Assembly: GCF_029227915.1 (NCBI RefSeq)
Contig: NC_079885.1
Span: forward strand, 19,541,001-19,605,000
Length of the DNA: 64,000 bases
Reading direction: 5' to 3'
From: Hydractinia symbiolongicarpus
Lineage: Eukaryota > Cnidaria > Hydrozoa > Anthoathecata > Hydractiniidae
A program made the position numbers and the translations under genes. The notes below the pieces were generated by a model that did no database searches, was not told where the DNA came from, and saw nothing but the letters and a program-made list of their open reading frames with translations. Below, piece by piece: positions 12,319-25,200 of the stretch; within the stretch, counting starts at the first letter, position 1; each line of letters opens with the position of its first letter.

Positions 12319-12599
12319 AAGTCAAGTTGCACATTTTTTTTATCAATAAATGTTTTTAGTACCTTCCAGTTTTTTACTTGAACGTTCTAAAAAGGGCGCT
12401 TATTACTATTCATAATGGACGATTGCCCATATTATTTATAGTTCCTACAGTACCTTGCGATAGCTGAAATTTTTTAATTTAATTTAAACAATGAAGTTTA
12501 ATTTTCCCTATTCATAATGATAGGAATAACTCCACGAAAGAATAATAAATAAATTTGTATGCCTTTTTTGCCGACACAAGAAGCACGTGGTTTTGTTTA

Positions 12600-12901
12600 C
12601 CTTTTTAAAAGTTCGCGGAATATTTTCCCGGGTTTTCGCTGTGATTTCCTCGAGTAATTTCATTGGATAATGCAGACGCTCCAAGATTTCTATTGGTCTA
12701 TATTTCGAATGAATAAAGCCACTTAAAACCAAAGAATGCATTGCGAAGAATTATAAAAAAGAACAAGAGATTATTGAGCGCCAACATTCTACTCTGTGTT
12801 GGTGAAAGTTGGACGAATTATCTCTGTGGAGCTGTTTGTCAGTTTGGGGCAGAGTTATATTCCAACTTTCCCCAAATTTTACTAAAATCAAATATAAAGG
12901 G
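12600..12901 (+). promoter_or_regulatory. Putative cyclin E promoter/5' UTR with E2F-like sites
   Basis: Upstream of the cyclin E start codon there is a GCGCCAA motif at 12778-12784 (complement TTGGCGC, matching the E2F core TTSGCGC). Near 12626-12642 a TTTTCCCGGGTTTTCGC stretch has two further partial E2F-like matches. Cyclin E is a known E2F target in animals, so the sites are plausible, but the transcription start is not defined and short motifs occur by chance. Confidence 0.3.
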
Positions 12902-15900
12902 ATGAGTCAAGCGAACCAAAGGTATGACTACATTAAGAGCATTTTGATTTTAATTTTACAGCCTAAAAATGTTCTAGGTTTTGAGCCATAATACCGAATT
13001 TGTTTTTTTGCTAGCTTTGTTGTGAACAATTCTAAAACTTTTCTTGTACTTTCATTACAGGCCTACACTAAGGGCGAGGAAGAAAACTGGTACTGGTGTG
13101 GAAGTTAAAGATAGGAAACGCAAATCACGCCCTTCTATTACGGTAAATATCACTTCAACCATTTTAGTTCAATAATGGTTAACTAGCTATTTATGTAGTT
13201 TTGACTTATATACTTTGCATTTTTCATGGTAAAGGATAAAAGTAGACAGTAAGGTGTTACAAACTATTCTCTCCCTCTGTAAAACTAAGTACTATTTGAT
13301 TTAAAAGTCACATATCCTCAACTGATAATGTGAAGTCACTAGAAAGGCTAGCCTTGGTTTTACATGGCTCAAAAATACCGAGGGATATACCCTGTCTTAT
13401 TATTTCCAGGAGGGGCCATAACTTAGATGTCCAAGAGTATTATGGCTTATCATGAGCTCCACGAGTCCTCACTCTACACATAGATGTACATATTTAACAT
13501 GTCTAGCCAATTAGGGCCATGTTCTACTAGACAACTCCCGACCACATCCAACGGCCCACACAGTGAGTCACCTCCCCAATTTCCCTCACATGGCTTGGGT
13601 AATCCCGGGGTTATGGTAACATTCGCTCGTCCATGTTGAATCGCCGTCGAGAGGAATCAAACCCGGTCTCCTGCAAAGTGTACGAAAGCTATAACCACTA
13701 ATCTACACGCCACAAACTAATCTACGGCGCAGCATGTGCTTAGCCAGACAACTCCCTGCAACATCCAATGGCCCACAGTTTTGCAGCCAATCACAAAACA
13801 TTCTATCATTTTCTCTTCTAATATGAAAATAAAGTGCTGACAAATGTGGGCGAATTGAAATTTAGTGTGCTTAGTTACATATTCCTATTCATAAGTCGGC
13901 TTCAGTACAGGAAGCATTTGTTTTAGGTTTGCCTGCTTTGATTAATCTGTCTTTGCACCAGTCAAATATATTCAAGCAATTACTCTGGCCCAGAGAAATT
14001 CTGATGATCTAGGATAAGAAGTACTGTACTCAATAAATTAACTTCTATATATTTTTAAGACTATTTTTGTTAACTCAGGAAGAAGATTGTAGAAGCACAA
14101 AGAGAAAATCGCATCCAAAAACAAACAAGGTGAAATAATTTATAACTTTATTAGTGGCTACAAAATCGAGATTAGTCTTCCCTTGATTCTAGTACTGTTA
14201 CCAAGGCTATGACATCCAAAATTTAGAATTTTATCTGCTATATATATGTAAATATATTTTAACAGCTGTTTTTTTTAGGAAATGACACTAGAATCAAATG
14301 AAGAATTGGACTCGCCATTTTGTAACACATATAACAACTTAGAAAATATTGAGAGTAGTAAATTAACTGTATTTACGCAGCCAGAAAAGCGCAGGCGTTC
14401 ACTCCGACAGAAAGCAATAAAAAACAATATAGACGATGCAAAAGAACAGTTAAAATGTCCACCAATATTATCACGTCCACAGACACCAACTGAACTTATA
14501 AATGACATAACTAGCTTTACATTTTCTAATTATTTTACCCCCATATCTAAGGACTCGTCTCCACTACCTCAACTTTCATGGGCAGATGCAAATGAAGTTT
14601 GGGAAATCATGTTGGAAAAAGACCGTAAATATAAGAGAGACTATTTGTATATACGTAAACACCCATCTTTGCAACCAAGAATGAGGGCTGTTTTACTTGA
14701 TTGGCTAATAGAAGTAAGTGAAGTTTGCTCAAGGCAATTTGATGGAAACTAAGATATTTTAAAAATAGCCAAGTGTTATAAAATTATTTAAACTTTTTCT
14801 TACAAAAAATAAAAACAAATTATCAAAGATTAGGGGCTCAATATTTCATATTTCTATTTGATGGTAGTCATCTTGTTGTTTTAGTTTGACATGGGTTGCA
14901 GACATAAATTGAGCTTTTGTTTTGAGAAGCTATTAGTTTTTATGGATGTTCCCTTAATAAACTAATGGGGTTTCCCTTGTATTTATCTTTTTGTCATTTA
15001 TGTGCTTATGTGTCATTAATTTCATTGGGGATTTCCTAGTATAAAGATTAAGTAATATCGGAGGTTTCCCTTATTAAAATGCTTTTGTCTTGTAAAAACA
15101 ATATGAACTAAATTTACCATTTTGTGTATCAAATTATTTACAAACTTTAAGTTTGTTTTTGACTTTTAATTTCTCCTCCATTTTTTAGGTATGTGAAGTT
15201 TACAGGTTGCATAGAGAGACATTTTACTTAGCTGTTGACTTTGTAGACAGATATTTATCAATTAAAAGAGATATTGCAAAAACTCGTCTGCAATTAGTTG
15301 GAGTGACAGCATTGTTTGTTGCTGCAAAAATTGAAGTATGTATTTACCTATAATCATATATATTTTAAAAAAAAATTCTAACAAATTAGTGTAATAGTGC
15401 ACCAATTTGTTAGAAAGGGAAACAAATCCTAATTAGATTACAAATTCTTTCAGAACAGTTGATTATCATCCTTTATTTCTTTCAAATGAGAATTGTGGTT
15501 GTTGCTGAACCTAAAAGAACCTGAAAATTTGTTGTCTGCTTTATTAAAATAAAAAGACAAGGTACTTAAACAACAACGTGGCATACGCTGAGTAATGGGA
15601 GTACTCCAGGTTTGATAATGGGGAATGAATGGCTCAGGCGAAAAACGTGGCAGGTAAAAGTTCGCATTAAACAGTATGCCATGTTTCTGCAACAATGAGA
15701 CCTTTCTTAATGTTTCACCATAACACCAGAAGATTTTTTAAAAACACCACAAAACAGAGTTGTGATTAAAATGTACAATATTTAAGTATAAGCAACCTTC
15801 TCAAACTTATTCTTAAAGGGTAGAAATATATTTTATAGCAACACTGATATCATGTCTAACAGTACATTTAAAAACATCTTTGTATAAGTATCCTATTTAG

Positions 15901-18557
15901 AGAGAACATTTAACTTTAATGACACGGATTGATAAAGTGTTTGAGCTGACTGGGTCACCAATAAAAATTACTGGGCAATATTTAATCTATTGAAATTAAA
16001 ATGACTATCATTATATAAGCTTAAATAGCTAAACAATATATAGGCTAAGGCTGTACTTATGACTTCTTGCTGGGAAGTCTTGTTTGGTAGCCTTAGTTTT
16101 TATCACCATGATATCAACATTGCTCTTTATGGGTCATTTTGGTTTTTAATCTAATTCATGTTGTCATTGCTTCCACAACTGCTAATTTGATTTAAAGACA
16201 GGCAGCTAAATAATTTCTAACATGAACAACATTGAATTGGAAAGGTGGTTGTCTATAACTTGTTAACCATTGTTTCTGTTGCATTTTTATGAGTATATAA
16301 AGGCTCAGGTTAAGCATGAAAATAAACATTGTCATAATTTAGCCAGGTCTTCATATTCTAGTTAAGTAACAGTTGCTGATATATACTTCAACTTAATTTA
16401 CCATTGGACAGAAATTTATGCAGATTTTGCTTTTAGGAAATTTATCCACCAAAGTTGTCAGAATTTTCGTATGTAACAGATGGAGCTTGCACCGATAAGG
16501 AAATTCTTCAACAAGAAATGCTGTTACTACAGGTAACTAAATGACATGCTGTAGTAAATGCCCTAGATGTTAGGTTTTTTGAATTTTATGAGGAGCTTTT
16601 ACTGGAGGCTAGGTGGTGTTCATTAAAAAATGCTAAGAAATTCAAATACTCTTTATTGTCATAACCGAATGAGTCCTTTATTATCATCTAAAAATGTCAC
16701 AAATTTACAAAAATCTTTGTCTTTATTTCCATGCGAATTCTTTAATGTTGGCGATACAATACTGATGGGATATGTTCTGCCTACTTTTCAACACACTGAC
16801 AATTCCATCAATAATTGTAGAGTGCATCATACTCACATAGCACTATGTTTATTAGGTTGGCCTTTTTACTGTATTTTGTTGATATAATGTCATTAAAATT
16901 GTTTATTTCAGGCTTTGGATTGGAAATTATCGCCTGTAACTCCTATCTGTTGGCTCACAGTTTATCTTCAAATTGCAAATAGAAAACTTTCAGGCGCCTA
17001 CAAAGAGAATGTTGATGAATACTTCGAACTGCCTCAATTTTCTGGCATACATCTGTGCAGAGTATCTGAGGTATGTTTTTAATCAAATAAGCTGTTTTGG
17101 GAATCAAAATTAAGTTTGCATGAAATTGGTTTTCATGATGTTTTTGCTTGGATTGTTTATCTGATGTGGTAAAGTGTAGCAGTAACCATTTGCAATTAGG
17201 ATTTTTTACCAGCTTATCTCAGAATTAGATTATTAGTTTTGTCGATTTTTGCACCAAGATGCGACAAAGCCAGTTCTTTTAGAAAAAATCAGTGTGGAAA
17301 AAAAAGTGTGGATCTACTTATGTTTCTGTTAAATTAGTTTTAAATTAGGGCAGAGTTTAAGTGTTAATTACCAGTGATTATCAAATTTTTTTCTGTCTGA
17401 AAAATATGTGGTCAAAGTAAGCTATCTGAATATTTATATGTACGCTGAAATAATATCATGCCCCTGATCTGCATTTATGAAATTTTTTAGCTCATAGATG
17501 TTTGCTGTTTGGACACTGGTTACTTACAGTTTTCATACAGTATTATTGCTGCATCAGCACTTTATCACATGTGGGGTAAAGATGTGACAACCATTACTGG
17601 TAATTTTGCTTTTGATTTTTATGCTTTGAACCATCCAAACTGTAGGGAGTTTTAACTTTTAAGGGTTTGTCCTATGTTACTTGACTAGGTGAATTACAAA
17701 GGCTAAATAATGTGAAGTTTTATACAATATTGCTGTTGAAAAAACGTGGCAATATTTGAACCTGTAATCCAAGCAATGATATTGTTTTGTTTTCTTAGGT
17801 CATAAGTTTGAAGAATTATTTCCATGTATCCAATGGCTGTCTCCATATGCAAAAGTCGTACATAGTCAAACTGTGAAACCGATCAAGCAATTTGACAAGG
17901 TTTGTTTTTCTTGCAACATAAACAAACCGCTTACATTTACGAGAGAATAATAAATAAATGAATTGAATTGGAACAGCAGTGTATATGTATATGTGAGAAA
18001 TATTAGTAAGTAAAGCTGTGAATTAGCTTCAGTCTTTGCTTCAATTCTTTCTTTGCACCACTTAATAGCACATGTGTTATGATTTAGATCCAAGCCGAGG
18101 ACGCCCACAATATTCAAGTTCACAATAATGGCGTGCAATTGCTGGTATGTGCTCAATACACCTCTTAAGCCCGGGAGAAATAACAAAATTTGAGAAAATA
18201 CTTCCGGACTTCCTGAAACGTTAAGATATAGCAAAAGTGCTGTATGAGCACTTTATTTTTTGCCAACAGAACTCGGCTGTTTGTATTTGTTTGTTTGTTT
18301 GGTGTTGCATGTTAATTAAAGTAGACAAAAATAAGGAAATAAATGCAAAATATCCGTTTTTCTCATTTACTGATTAGAGAAAGGACGATCCGTTTTGCTG
18401 TTGTTTCCTCATGCCTTTTTAATTTATTTTGCAGGATTACGTTCACAGCCAAATGAATTCGATTCTTCCAGTGAATAATATTAAACGCACAAGTCCCATA
18501 GTTCAATGCAAAGGCCTTCTAACACCACCAAGAAGCACGGAAAAAGAATTCATGTAA
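12902..18557 (+). CDS. CCNE: Cyclin E (G1/S cyclin)
   Basis: Activating partner of CDK2 at the G1/S transition; nuclear. Ten coding exons: 12902-12921, 13061-13142, 14079-14129, 14279-14713, 15189-15335, 16437-16532, 16912-17070, 17491-17599, 17799-17899, 18435-18557. The lengths sum to 1323 nt (440 aa plus stop), near the size of vertebrate cyclin E. The N-terminus is basic ([20 protein letters not shown]), likely nuclear localisation. The cyclin box follows: [34 protein letters not shown] (hydrophobic patch MRAVLLDW), [50 protein letters not shown]-terminal cyclin fold has LIDVCCLD and ASALYHMW. The protein ends [16 protein letters not shown]430 and S434 match the FBXW7 phosphodegron of human cyclin E (LLTPPxS). 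The ATG at 12902 is in frame with a good donor after 20 nt; a further upstream start or non-coding exon is possible. Confidence 0.95.
13385..13712 (-). mobile_element. tRNA-derived SINE in cyclin E intron 2
   Basis: Read on the - strand, 13712-13642 is tRNA-like. It has an A box around TAGATTAGTGGTTATAG and, about 30 bases later, a B box around CGGGTTTGATTCC, the usual internal RNA polymerase III promoter. The tRNA-like head continues into a body of about 250 bases of unknown origin (through GACGAGCGAATG, ATTACCCAAGCCATG, GGCCGTTGGATG, ACATGGCCCTAATTGG). Head plus unrelated body is the SINE architecture. It is antisense to cyclin E. Exact ends and target-site duplication were not determined. 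Confidence 0.7.
13738..13796 (-). mobile_element. Partial second copy of the same SINE body
   Basis: This stretch repeats part of the neighbouring SINE body: AGACAACTCCC..ACATCCAAYGGCCCACA is shared with 13530-13562, in the same orientation. It lacks a tRNA-like head, so it is a truncated copy next to the longer one. Confidence 0.5.
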
Positions 18558-18749
18558 GCGGCACTTTATTTTGCGTGGGGCAGAAAAAAGCTTGCTAGCG
18601 GTCGAGTGTCGTTAATGGTTTTAGCGCGTTCAAAACAAGACGTTCCTACTTTAAAGAAATCAGATTAATTTATTGCAAGGCAGGTTTGCCTTTTTGTATA
18701 TGTTAACGTGCAGGTCAGAGCCCTGTGTAAATAGGCCCTTAAGTTTGTA

Positions 18750-18755
18750 AATAAA
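18750..18755 (+). promoter_or_regulatory. Polyadenylation signal AATAAA, cyclin E
   Basis: A canonical hexamer about 190 bases after the cyclin E stop codon, followed by T- and GT-rich sequence (GTTAGTGTTTTTTAATTTTTG from about 18797). This is a plausible mRNA 3' end. Confidence 0.55.
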
Positions 18756-19395
18756 GGAATGTCACACACTAGGTAAATAAATGAATCAAAAATATGTTAG
18801 TGTTTTTTAATTTTTGCGAACACAGTTCACAGAAGTTCGTGTGGTGTTTTGTGTTTGTGTTTTTTAAATTTTAGTGGTGTTTGCTCCACTTTCTAAATTA
18901 TTCATTGTTGATATAAACACGAATGTATATAATACTAAAAATAGTTTTTTTACAAGCATTATTGGCAGTGTTGTTGGAATCTATAAATTTTGAATTAAAA
19001 TTTATTTCGGTGCGACTGTGAGGATATCCTTATATATATATTATTACGGCACTCGAAAGTAGCCTGTAATTCGTAGTTCAACTAATAAAGTTTTCCGTTT
19101 CCGTTGTTTTTATTTTTAGCTAATATTTTTCCGGTCGAGAAATTTTACCTTTGCCAATTTTTGTTTCATCATCACGCAGAATTTTTTTCTCTTCAAAAAA
19201 AAAAATAAAAATAAAATGAAATAGTGATAATACAAAGAGCTCGTCCGATTTTTTTTTTTATAAAGTACTGAGTTAAATGTTTTCAGTGCGTTAACACTGT
19301 CCGTTTTTAAGTCTGCTGGTCAAAATTGTAAAATAATTATAAAAAAAAATAAAGTATTCTCGTAATTAATATTTTTATTCTCTTATTTTCTCCCC

Positions 19396-20314
19396 GCTGT
19401 GACTCGTTATGTCGAACATGAATTATCTCGAACTTTGTGCTATATCTCGAACGAAAACCTTCCGTCAGCATTTACACTTTCTTTAAACTAAACTTTACCC
19501 CGTTATTTTAAACTCCGCTACCCCAGGTTGCCTTTTCGAAGAGGAAAACCGGTTCAAATGTTTTATTAATTTTAGTCACCAAAATACAAGTCACTTTCCT
19601 TTGAGTAAAAGTTGGATTTCGGCTAAAGAAAAATTTTCCAATTGTTTTAGTATTCATTTCACTCTAGCACTACATTTAGTTCGTTGTCTTTCTTAATAGT
19701 GATTTGTTAATCGTGGCTAGAAGAGTCATTGCTATATAAGTCGGGGTAGTTTACAATATTTTATCACTATGAGGAGGTTGCGATTCATTCATTGCTGTTG
19801 TGATTCTATCCTTTATCGGCTTGTTTGTCAGGGAAAATTATTAGTCGCTAATTAAGTTAAGGAAAACTTTGACCAAACCACAAAAAATGTAATCACTTTC
19901 TAAATCTGGTACCCAAGGCTCCTTTTTCGCTTTTGGGGATGTGGCTAGCGCCAGCGCTTATATAAGAAAGAGAAAAAAAGCTCTTGGGACAACGTTTTCG
20001 CTATTTTGGACTAATTTTTGTCTTCAGCGACGAATCTCTGTATCTCGAACTTTTTAGGACATGTCGCGTAAACCAGAGGGCTCAACATTTTTGTTGTGTG
20101 TTCGAATGCTATTTCAGTTTTCAGAATAATTCTCTAAGAGTTGAAAAGAGAAGAATGTTTAGGTATCCTAGGAGCTTTCTTTTGACGCTTTTTTTATTCT
20201 GAGTTATATACTTGAAAAAGGGTAGGAAAAAAAACTCTATGTCGCACTATCTCGAAAATCGCTCTAACGCTTGTTCGGTCCATTGAGAGTTCCAGATGGC
20301 GGGACTCAACTGTA
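19396..20314. mobile_element. Decayed pogo/Tigger-like DNA transposon, non-autonomous
   Basis: The right end, in reverse complement, begins TACAGTTGAGTCCCGCCATC followed by GGAACTCTCAATGGACCG. The left end is CTGTGACTCGTTATGTCGAAC, a diverged version. Inside both ends, ATCTCGAAC/TCGAGATA motifs recur (near 19424, 19442, 20041 and 20253). Ends beginning CAGTTGA with repeated TCTCGAAC-type motifs are typical of Tc1/mariner pogo-Tigger elements, which target TA. No transposase frame survives; the copy looks old. Confidence 0.5.
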
Positions 20315-20645
20315 TTTGCTATCAGCATCAGCGTTAATTTGTTTTTTTGAAGATTAAAATAAACCAGCCGTTTCAGCAGGAAGTTCTACGGCGTATTACT
20401 GATTTATTACAATCCTCCACGGGAGAGGATTTGCTTTAGTTCTTCAACTATGCAGAAAAAGTGACCAAAAGACGAAAGAAAAATATGAAAGTAGAAAAAT
20501 GAGTTCAAGTTTATAAACACCGCTTTTTTGAAAACTAGATGAAACGTAAAAGTCAATAAAAACAACTATTTTTGTTTTTTTTTCTTTTTTTAAAAGAATT
20601 TTAACCTGTTGAAACTCCTTGTAAACAAATACAAATCTAGCTTCA

Positions 20646-20670
20646 TAAATAAATAAATAAATAAATAAAT
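20646..20670. repeat. (ATAA)n microsatellite
   Basis: About six consecutive ATAA units in the intergenic region upstream of the cadherin gene. Confidence 0.9.
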
Positions 20671-20808
20671 GTTATCAGCACTCAAAATCTAATAATTTAC
20701 GTACCACTACACTAGGCTGGTACCCTTCCGTGCTTCACTAGTCTCGATAGTAAAAACGGCAAGAAAAAAAGAAGCCCATTTTAAAGTTACTGCCAAAATA
20801 ATAGAAGA

Positions 20809-21226
20809 ATTTAAACGGACCGTTTAAATGCAAGATAAAAAACTTACCATGTAAACAGCAAGGATGTACAACTTTTTTCTTTTTTATAAGTTTTTTTAAA
20901 AGTTGGACATGTTCAACTTTTGCTAAGTTTTTTCTATTGAAATTTACAGAATGATTAATGAGCTATTGTTTAAATTAAAAATTTGAGCATATTTTTTCAA
21001 TTTATAATCATAACCGCTTTTTGTCTTTCAACATTTACCCTGCTGCTGCTATAACAATACCCGCAACTGAATATTTACGAGTTTTTCTTTGGTATTCATT
21101 GTGAAAAGAGAGTTTTTTAAAAAAACTTATAATTTTATCCTAACGTGTAGGCAGGTATATTACCTGCAACGAAACTTATAAGTTTTTTTCTTACAACTAA
21201 ACGGTCCGTTTAAACTTACCGTGTAT
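20809..21226. repeat. Palindrome-rich foldback element
   Basis: The ends carry near-perfect palindromes around the same core: TTTAAACGGACCGTTTAAA at 20810-20828 and TAAACGGTCCGTTTA at 21198-21212. Each is followed by a direct AACTTACCRTGTA match. Inside is a 16-nt perfect inverted repeat (20886-20901 with 21115-21130), plus separate palindromes at 20898-20921 (AAAAGTTG..CAACTTTT), 21151-21167 (GCAGGTA-TAT-TACCTGC) and 21172-21185 (AAACTTATAAGTTT). The nested symmetry fits a small foldback/MITE element; no coding sequence. Confidence 0.45.
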
Positions 21227-22243
21227 TTTAGCCTTAACTATCACTGTAATTTAAAATATTTGTAGCTGACAATAAACCGTTTAAACTTATATCGACTCCT
21301 CCAACAGCGCTGCATCTTTTGCGGTAAATGGTGCTGAGGTCGAGTTTGTGTTTTAGCAAATTGTCCCCAACAACGTATTATATTTAACAAGGAAAAAGTT
21401 TGCGCATGAGGCAAGCATGCCAAGATTTGACCACGGGTAATATAAATGGAGAACTTGTTGTTTCTTTTGTTTTTATTCCGAATTTGATAAATTTTAAAAA
21501 AACTTAAACTTTTCTTTTACATAGCCTGAATACCCGACGTTTTGACGCCGTGTATCCAAGCTCTAGTTTGCTAAATTTCTACAAAGAAAGGAAATTAGCA
21601 CGCTGTATCTTGTGCGAATGACGCATTAAATACTAATGATTCATATCAATAGACAATTCGTGGTACGTGGCTAATTTGTGCTTTGAGCTGCTTCGTGTCT
21701 TAACGAACCCCATTTTTGATTGGATGACAGTAAATTTTATTATTAATAATCTATGGAGGTGAATTGAAACATGCGGTTATGCGAAAACTAAAATAATACT
21801 ATCAATTTATAATCACAAAAAAAATCTCGGCCCCCATTTAAATTATGAATTCAAATTTTCGTGCATCCGTACTGTTCGGTAATTTATACATCATGAATTA
21901 AAGGCTGTGTGTATCGCTACTCAAACAATTACGGAGAACTAGCTACTTAATTCAAAGAAAAAGCTGTGGAATTTATTAATATTGTGTTTTGAAACATTAG
22001 AATTTTGTTATCTCCACCATAAGAGGCTAGGGTTTTGTTCAAAATAAACCTCGACCGGAGTTCCAAATAGCTGGCGGATTTACCCGAGTTTTACATGCGG
22101 ATAGAGAAGAGGAGGGCAGCAATCTGACAACTACCATGTCCTGTATCTGTTTGCAAGTTACAATGAGAAATTTTTAATGATAGTTATTTATAGTTACTAA
22201 ATATTCTTGAACTTTGATTTATAATTTTACTTGCCATATTGGA

Positions 22244-25200
22244 ATGGATATGATTTGCTGGCAATTCATTCGATTGATATTTCTTTTTTACGGTTTGACT
22301 TTCGTTGCTGGTAATTTTGCGGTAGTAAATGTTGATGAATCTACAGCCATTGGTACAAAAGTTCATCAACTCCCTACGCCTGGTACAAATAAAGAATATA
22401 CATTATACCCATGGGGTGATCCGACAGGCTTGGCTTTATTTTCTGTCAATGACAAGGGTGAAGTGATTTTAAATGATCAATTAAACTATGAAATCGGTAG
22501 ATCGAATTCACATTATATTATTGCGATATTAAGAGATAAAGGGAAGAAGTATGGAGGTTTTGCTTACACTAGAAAATTCGAAATTATTGACTCAAATAAT
22601 CACTCACCAAAGTTTGCTAAAAAAATGTATTTTGGTGCTATCGAGGAAGGTTTACCAGCAGGATCAATCGTTAGTGGATTAGAGGATTGTTTTGCCACTG
22701 ATTTGGATACATCTGGCATTAAAGATTACACCATCACTGAAGGAAACAATAAAAATGAATTTAAATTAGATGTTGAAGATGTTGATGGAATCAAGTTACT
22801 TGTTGTTAAAACAAAAGGCACAATTGACCGTGATGAAATTCGAGCAACACCATACTTAGATTTGGGAGTGCAGGCAAATGATGGTGGAACTGGTGACAAA
22901 CAGAAGTTTGCTAAAACTGTTATCAGAATAAAAATTTTAGACCGAAATGATAATCCACCAGTGTTTTTGTATAATAACTGGAGGCAAACAATCCGAGAAA
23001 ATGCACCTTTAGGATCGTCGGTGTTAAGAATAAGTGCCTCTGACAATGATGAAGGTCCAAATGCAGAAGTTTATTATTATTTTGACAAAACAACAGATGC
23101 ATTTTATATCAATCCATCAAGTGGTGAAATAAGTGTTGGGAAACATTTAAATGTAGATGATGTAAAACAGTATGAACTGGAAGTTGTGGCTCAAGATAAA
23201 TCTATCATTCAGCATAGATCTGCAAAGACGCTTGTTAATATAGCAATTCTGAATGCACCAAATTATCCACCAACTATTGATAAAAATACAATACCAGCAC
23301 CACAATTGTCAGACAGTGGATTTACCTTAACAGTTCGTGGTGACTTACCTGTTAAATCATTTGTATATTTTGCACTGGTAAAAAGTCAGGATCCTGATTT
23401 AGTGTACACCATGTCAAGCTCACCATATTTTGAGATCGCTCGAAACAGTGGAATTGTAACTTTAAAACAGGAATTAGATCGTGAAACCAAGAAACAGTAT
23501 ACTCTATCTATATCTGTGCAAGATAAAATTGGGAGGAGGGATTCTATGGCACTTACAGTGAATGTGCAACCACTAAATTTAAATAGATTTAATCCAATTT
23601 TCGATCCCAGTACAGTTAGCATTGATATCTTGCAAGATATTCATATCAATACAGAAATTGGGTACACAGTACGGGCAAGGGATGCAGATACTGGAAATAA
23701 TGGTGTTGTTTCTTATCATATAGTTGGTGGCTCTGGAATTGGAAGGTTTCAAGTAGCTAGTAAAACAGGTAAAGTCACTACTACAGTGACATTTAAAAGG
23801 CCTGGTGTTTTTGATTTGTATATAAAAGCTCAAGATAATAGTGATAACTACAAAAGATATGGCACTATGTATTTGCGCATTAACGTTAAACCTTCTTACA
23901 AATCACCACCTGTTTTATCCAGGGCTATGTGCTTTGGCAAAATAAATGAAGGTGAAGTGTCTGATTCTTTTGTTGGAGCTGTTTTTGCTGCAAGTCCTGG
24001 CCCTGGAAAAAAAGTTATTTATGAAATCAATGGTCCCACACCACAAGGCTTAGCCCTTGATAGAGAAACTGGTGTTATCACAACAACGCAACCATTAGAT
24101 TATGAGCAGGATGTCTATAAATTTATGCAGATTACTGTTAGAGTGCCTGGAATTTCAACTGTCTCTAAAACTGCCTTGTTTGCAGAGATTATAAATATCA
24201 ATGATAATCCACCAATTTTTACAAGACCTTCAGTTACTGTTCATGTTGCAGAAAATTCTGGTGACATACAAAGTTTGGCATGTCTATTTGCTAGTGATGA
24301 CGATGGCATTGAAAATAGTAACGTACGGTATTCAATCAAATCGGGAAATACTGGAAATTTATTTAGCATCAACTCAGAAACAGGTATATATATCATTTTG
24401 TACTTCTTCATTTATTTTTATTTTAAAGAAGTAATTAATTTGGTGTTTATGATTCATAAAGATTTCAAAATAACTGCAGGAAGAAAAATCAAAACTTTTT
24501 TGACATCTGTCAAGTTTGAAATGTAAACAATTTTAATTTTCATGTTCTTTATTAATTTATCAATTTTTGAATTCCATATTATCTATTTGTGTTAAATTAT
24601 TAAAATGTTCCTTCTTGTTAGTCAGTTCTCTTTTTAACGCAAAAGTAAATTTTTAACATCTATTCTGCTATCTTCTTATATCTATTCAAGATTTCTTCGG
24701 ATTTGCTTGTTGTTAGAAATATAAATTATCACTGAACTTGTGACAGGGCACTTCATGTGTGATATGATCTGACAAGTTTTTTTAAAAATCAGAAAAAAAT
24801 AATTTAATGAATAAATGTCAAATATATAATAGCATTGATAAAGATCATTATAGTTTTTATAAAGAGATTAGGCATTTCAAATCTTATCAGGGTTGCTTGT
24901 TAAAATTCATCACTTTTTTTCCTGACCACCTAATGTAAATTATAACTGAATCACACAAAGAAATTATACATAAAGAAAAAATATCATGCTGTGGTTAAAC
25001 ACTAAAAGGATTGGTCTCAGATTTGTTTCTCTTTAAATGCTTACAATTCCATCTTATGACATATCATGTCTATGGTAATAACTTTTTAACAACTTCATTA
25101 AGTAGTATTGATCTTCTTCACAAAAGAACTTATATGAGGCTATTGAAATAGTTATATGTTCATAATATTACCACAACGTTTTAATGATGCCATTATGTTC

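Larger units (their letters stand above)
6113..12772. other. Intergenic region between CYLD and cyclin E
   Basis: No conserved exon was recognised on either strand; the ORFs are short, AT-rich and lack family signatures. The region holds a weak foldback candidate (6797-7119), a MITE-like element (10022-10767) and a duplicated repeat near 12031-12318. A related CTCGACCCC-type fragment occurs at about 9103-9130 and another related fragment at about 11658-11680. Nothing else can be supported in 7120-10021 or 10768-12030. Confidence 0.6.
18558..22243. other. Intergenic region between cyclin E and the cadherin
   Basis: It holds the cyclin E 3' UTR with a polyadenylation signal, a pogo/Tigger-like relic (19396-20314), an ATAA microsatellite and a palindrome-rich element (20809-21226). 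From 21227 to 22243 no exon, RNA gene or repeat was recognised; the cadherin promoter and 5' UTR should lie there, but no TATA box or other defining site can be supported. Confidence 0.55.

Noticed and set aside
14714-14752. Cyclin E read-through past the exon 4 donor (ending FDGN and a stop)
   Set aside because: GTAAGT at 14714 and the acceptor before 15189 restore the conserved [14 protein letters not shown] sequence.
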